The position numbers were made by a program, and so were the translations under genes. Shown here piece after piece: positions 35,009 to 38,231 of a DNA stretch of 38,231 nt (the stretch's first letter is position 1; every line of letters starts with the position of its first letter). Source of the DNA: Loktanella fryxellensis (lineage in GTDB: Bacteria > Pseudomonadota > Alphaproteobacteria > Rhodobacterales > Rhodobacteraceae). A model generated the notes under the pieces. The model was not told the origin of the DNA, searched no databases, and saw nothing but the letters and a program-made list of their open reading frames with translations. The DNA lies in contig NZ_FOCI01000019.1 in NCBI RefSeq assembly GCF_900110065.1, forward strand, positions 1 through 38,231, in the 5' to 3' direction.

Positions 35009-35217
35009 GTGCTCCCTTTGGACCCGGGTGGGTGAAGCGTGCAAGCCTCGCAGCCTCAACCCTATAAATGGGTCCTGAGCCTGGAAGCAGAAACAGACTG
35101 TTCCGCATTTCCCGTCATTTAAACCTTGGAGAGAAGGGGCTTCCTACGTAGTTCTGATAAATCTGATATTTAAATAGTTCAAGAATCTGTTTTCCGTGTA
35201 CAAGATGGGAGCCTTCC

Positions 35218-36402
35218 GTGGTATTGGTTGATCTGAAACTGCAAACCGCCCAATATACGTCCACCAACCAGATCCCGTTCAATCGTCCGGCCCCCGTTGG
35301 AAATGAAATCGCCTATCTGGAGGATGCGATCCGTCGCGGTCATCTGGCCGGTGACGGCTCCTTCACGCACAAATGCAATGCTCTGATTGCGGAACGGACC
35401 GGCGCGAACAAGGCACTTCTGACGCATTCCTGCACGGCCGCACTGGAAATGGCCGCGCTGCTCTGTGACCTCGGACCCGGTGACGAAGTCGTCATGCCGT
35501 CGTTCACCTTCGTGTCGACGGCGAATGCGGTCGTCTTGCGCGGTGCTGTGCCCGTTTTCGTCGACATCGATCCCGACAGCCTCAACGTCGATCCATCCCG
35601 GGTCGCAGCTGCAATGGGACCGCGAACCAAAGCTGTCTTTGCCGTGCATTATGCGGGATTTCCCGCCGACATGGATGCATTGGCGCAGATCACCGTGCCT
35701 GCTGGCTGCCTGCTGGTCGAGGATGCCGCCCAGGCTCTGGGGTCGCTGTACAAGGGGCGCCCCAGCGGTTCGCTGGGTGACATGGCCACCTTCAGCTTTC
35801 ACGAGACGAAGAACGTTGTCAGTGGAGAAGGCGGCGCTCTGACGATCATGCGCCCCGATCTGTACGACCGGGCCGAGATCATCCGCGAAAAGGGCACGAA
35901 CCGATCCCGCTTCTTCCGTGGTCAGGTGGACAAGTATACATGGGTCGATGTCGGATCGTCCTACCTGCCAAGCGAGCTGATCGCCGCGTTCCTCTATGCT
36001 CAGCTGGAAAATCTGGACATGATCACGTCTCGTCGTCTGGCCCTGTTCGATCGCTACATGGAGGCCTTCGCTCCCCTCGAGCGGGCTGGCCGGCTGTCCC
36101 GCACGAAGATCCCTGACGATACGACCGGCAACGGTCATATCTTCTACCTCCTGCTGCGAGATCTGGAGGATCGCACCGACTTCATCACGCATATGCGCAA
36201 CCGGGGCATCGTGACGCCGTTCCACTACGTCCCGCTGCACGACTCCCCTGCGGGTCAACGCTATGGGCGGACGTCGGGCTCGATGGATGTCACGCAACGC
36301 ATCAGCCAGACGCAGGTGCGCCTGCCCTTGTTTCATGATCTTGGACCGCAGATCGACGATGTGATCAATACAGCGCTCGATTACTTCGCCAGGACTGCCT
36401 GA
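35218..36402 (+). CDS. wecE: dTDP-4-amino-4,6-dideoxyhexose transaminase (WecE/RffA type)
   Basis: PLP enzyme of the DegT/DnrJ/EryC1 family that puts an amino group on C4 of dTDP-4-keto-6-deoxyhexose, using glutamate. 394 residues. IPFNRPAPVGNEIAYLEDAI, ALLTHSCTAALEMAALLCDL, VVMPSFTFVSTANAVVLRGA, VEDAAQALGS, then HETKNVVSGEGGAL with the PLP Lys at about 198, and EKGTNRSRFFRGQVDKYTWV with DVGSSYLPSE are hallmarks of the WecE subgroup. GTG start at 35218 with GGGAG upstream. It could use the product of RfbB, giving a dTDP-4-amino sugar beside dTDP-rhamnose. The following glycosyltransferase may use the product. Exact sugar (Fuc4N or Qui4N) is not readable. Confidence 0.9.
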   Translation: MVLVDLKLQTAQYTSTNQIPFNRPAPVGNEIAYLEDAIRRGHLAGDGSFTHKCNALIAERTGANKALLTHSCTAALEMAALLCDLGPGDEVVMPSFTFVSTANAVVLRGAVPVFVDIDPDSLNVDPSRVAAAMGPRTKAVFAVHYAGFPADMDALAQITVPAGCLLVEDAAQALGSLYKGRPSGSLGDMATFSFHETKNVVSGEGGALTIMRPDLYDRAEIIREKGTNRSRFFRGQVDKYTWVDVGSSYLPSELIAAFLYAQLENLDMITSRRLALFDRYMEAFAPLERAGRLSRTKIPDDTTGNGHIFYLLLRDLEDRTDFITHMRNRGIVTPFHYVPLHDSPAGQRYGRTSGSMDVTQRISQTQVRLPLFHDLGPQIDDVINTALDYFARTA

Positions 36403-36485
36403 GGGCTGTCGTGGCGTCCTGCGGATCCGCATGAGACATGACGACCGGGGGGCGGTGAGATCGCACCCCCGATCATGATGTCCCA

Positions 36486-36507
36486 ATCCCGATGTGAAAG
36501 TCGGGAT
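36486..36507 (+). terminator. Small hairpin between the transaminase and GT2 genes
   Basis: ATCCCGA (36486-36492), an 8-base loop, TCGGGAT (36501-36507): a perfect 7-bp stem 84 bases after wecE, preceded by an imperfect GC-rich hairpin near 36447-36470. It may weaken transcription from wecE into the GT2 gene. There is no adjacent T-run. Confidence 0.3.
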
Positions 36508-36670
36508 CGATGGCATGGAACCAGAAACGATCTATTTGCGTTTGATCTAGACCAGAACACTGTTTTTATCGTTTTCGTGACCAGCGGTGCATTCGACACC
36601 GGAGGCATATCCGGCTTTCCGACGGTCCGAGGATGGGCAGAATGCAGGTCGCTCTTGCCAAGGAAATACA

Positions 36671-37684
36671 ATGGCCAGGCTGTCCATCTGCATCCCGAGT
36701 TATAACCGCACCACATATCTGTGCGAGTTGCTCGATTCCATTCTGGCACAAGCGCCCGGCGACGTGGAAGTCGTTGTCTGTGACGACGCATCGCCGGATG
36801 ACCCGTCTGCCGCGATGGAGCCCTACCGGCAGCGGTTCGCGCACTTCACATACATCCGGCAGCCGACGAACCTGGGTCTGTTTGAAAACTTCCTGTCCGC
36901 CGTCGAACATGCCTCAGGCGACTTCATCTGGCTGATGGGGGATGATGACCGTCTGGAACCGGGCGGTCTCGACCGGGTCCGTGCCGCGTTGGAGACCTCT
37001 CCCGGCATCACGGGAATGACGGTCGGTGTCGTCGATTACGACAGCGATATGCGCGCGCCGGTCGGGCTGCGCGACATGCCACCCAGTCAGGACCTGCAGA
37101 CCGCAGAGGAGGTCTTCACTCTGATTCCCGAGCATCTGGGATTCATGTCGGCCCTGGTCATCAACCGGCAGCAATGGCTGACGGTCGTGTCACGCTATCC
37201 AGCGGCAAGTTTCCAGAACTACTATCCGCAGGTCCATATCATCGGGCTGACACTGAAGCATTTCGGTGGCTGGAAGATCATCCATACGCCTTGCGTGCGT
37301 TATCGCAGCGACAACGACCAGTTCGGGACCAGCCTCGGATGGGTCAAGCGGTTGAAGGTCGATGTTGAATCCTATGACGAGGTTGCGCGGAACGTGTTTC
37401 CAGACAGCCCGACGACCCGTCGTGCAATTGCCGCGGCAACGCTGCGGACGCATGTGATTTCGCGCATCGTCAACCTCAAGACAGGCAGCACGGAAGCCGT
37501 ATCGGTCCTGCCGGTCGCGACCTATCTGCTGCGCTACTACTGGAGTCATGTGAAGTTCTGGACCGTGGCCCTCCCCCTTCTGCTGTTGCCCCGTCCGGCC
37601 GTCGGGTGGCTCAAGACGCTTTACAGGACCTTCATGCCATCGTCCGGTGCGCGCCGCGTGACCCGACTGAAGGATGGTACATAG
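36671..37684 (+). CDS. GT2-family glycosyltransferase
   Basis: 337 residues with a GT-A fold: MARLSICIPSYNRTTYLCEL, VVVCDDASPDDPSAAM (Asp38-39), NLGLFENFLSAVEHASGDFI and WLMGDDDRLEP, the DxD-type metal motif at about 91-93. The central part, EHLGFMSALVINRQQWL and HIIGLTLKHFGGWKIIHTPC, resembles WbbD/abequosyltransferase-like GT2 enzymes. A hydrophobic stretch near the end (VALPLLLLPRPAVGWL) may attach it to the inner membrane. ATG at 36671 has AAGGAA just upstream. 268 bases after wecE, same strand; likely transfers a deoxysugar to a lipid-linked repeat unit, donor unknown. Confidence 0.88.
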   Translation: MARLSICIPSYNRTTYLCELLDSILAQAPGDVEVVVCDDASPDDPSAAMEPYRQRFAHFTYIRQPTNLGLFENFLSAVEHASGDFIWLMGDDDRLEPGGLDRVRAALETSPGITGMTVGVVDYDSDMRAPVGLRDMPPSQDLQTAEEVFTLIPEHLGFMSALVINRQQWLTVVSRYPAASFQNYYPQVHIIGLTLKHFGGWKIIHTPCVRYRSDNDQFGTSLGWVKRLKVDVESYDEVARNVFPDSPTTRRAIAAATLRTHVISRIVNLKTGSTEAVSVLPVATYLLRYYWSHVKFWTVALPLLLLPRPAVGWLKTLYRTFMPSSGARRVTRLKDGT

Positions 37685-37828
37685 AAAACGATCCATCCCA
37701 GGTAAGCCTCGGGATACGGGTCGACTTTGCCGGATCTTGGCAAGACACTGGACATAGCGATGTCACCGCATCCGGCTGGCCTTTGCGGACTGTGACGGTA
37801 TCGGGGACGCAACGTGCGCCCGGCACCG

Positions 37829-38231
37829 CTACAGCAGGAACTGCTGGGCCGTGATGCCATCGACATCGAGCAGCAGAATGGATAGATCCGCGCGTCCGTC
37901 GCCGTTCACATCCGCCATGACGACCACATCGTCGCCGCGGGTCCGGTACCAGATCCCGTTGTCGGCGGCCCGCATTCCGTGAAAGGTGAATGCGTCATTC
38001 GCGCGCGTGTCCGTATCCGCATCGATCTGACGCAGGTCCAGACGATCGCCGCGCCCGAAGTCGGTGATGACGTCGCAACGGTCCAGCGTGGTCGCCGTCG
38101 CCTTGGCCGCAAACACGAACTGGTCCGCATCGCCACCGCCTGACATCACGTCCCGTCCCGTTCCCCCCTCGATCCGGTCCCGCCCCGCCCCGCCAAACAG
38201 GCGGTCGTTCCCGCTTCCGCCATACAGGCGG
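37829..38231 (-). CDS. RTX calcium-binding protein, C-terminal end (gene continues beyond the window)
   Basis: The open frame enters from the right edge and gives 134 residues to TGA at 37829. It starts inside RTX nonapeptides (RLYGGSGNDRLFGGAGRDRI, EGGTGRDVMSGGGDADQFVF) and passes into the serralysin-type C-terminal domain: DVITDFGRGDRLDLRQIDAD, NDAFTFHG, VMADVNGDGRADLSILLLD and DGITAQQFLL. This end is typical of type I-secreted proteins, whose last about 50 residues hold the export signal. The N-terminal function lies outside the window. It is convergent with the GT2 gene, 144 bases apart. Confidence 0.88.
   Translation of the reverse strand, partial: RLYGGSGNDRLFGGAGRDRIEGGTGRDVMSGGGDADQFVFAAKATATTLDRCDVITDFGRGDRLDLRQIDADTDTRANDAFTFHGMRAADNGIWYRTRGDDVVVMADVNGDGRADLSILLLDVDGITAQQFLL

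Noticed and set aside
1-38231. tRNA, rRNA and replication origin
   Set aside because: I saw no cloverleaf with a TPsiC consensus, no rRNA stretches, and no rep/par genes or iterons in the window.

Overview
The window looks like GC-rich DNA of a Rhodobacterales-type (Roseobacter/Paracoccus-like) alphaproteobacterium. I infer this from codon use, from the families present (OafA-type acyltransferase, GT61, a glycosyltransferase/hydrolase fusion, RTX proteins) and from the IS types. No replication, ribosomal or tRNA genes are visible, so chromosome or plasmid cannot be decided. The theme is cell-surface polysaccharide and secreted surface proteins, broken up by decayed insertion sequences.

Layout. 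1-1925 is a graveyard: the tail of an unrecognised gene, an IS30-family element with frameshifts flanked by a 6-bp direct repeat, and a fragment of an amino-acid-type ABC ATPase. 1926-11880 (minus) is a three-gene set: a giant autotransporter whose signal peptide is cut off from the body by an in-frame TAG, a TPR/Sel1-like membrane-anchored protein, and an acyltransferase-3/SGNH O-acyltransferase. 12428-15817 (plus) is a complete, tightly overlapping dTDP-L-rhamnose operon rfbCBDA. It is followed by a convergent glycosyltransferase/hydrolase fusion (15846-17789, minus), a GT61 enzyme (17915-19021, plus), a frameshifted SGNH esterase (about 19084-20420) and a large secreted protein with RTX repeats around a sialate-O-acetylesterase-like domain (20994-23555). 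A small ribbon-helix-helix-like protein follows on the minus strand.

24136-27608 is a nested mobile element: a degenerate IS3-family copy split by an apparently intact IS21-family element (istA/istB). 27872-31989 is a CDP-sugar module: rfbF (plus) diverges from rfbG, an RmlC-like epimerase and a SAF-domain NAD(P) oxidoreductase (minus, overlapping). Then come a two-domain putative glycosyltransferase (32019-34109, minus), a dead IS5-family transposase, a WecE-type sugar aminotransferase (35218-36402), a GT2 glycosyltransferase (36671-37684) and the C-terminal end of another RTX protein running off the window.

Together the genes could supply dTDP-L-rhamnose, a dTDP-4-amino-4,6-dideoxyhexose (WecE could draw on the RfbB product) and a CDP-linked 6-deoxyhexose to several glycosyltransferases, with O-acyl decoration by the acyltransferase and possible removal by the secreted esterases. 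Rhamnose operons of this kind are known in roseobacters to be needed for surface attachment and biofilm. I saw no flippase, polymerase or export gene here, so assembly must be encoded elsewhere.
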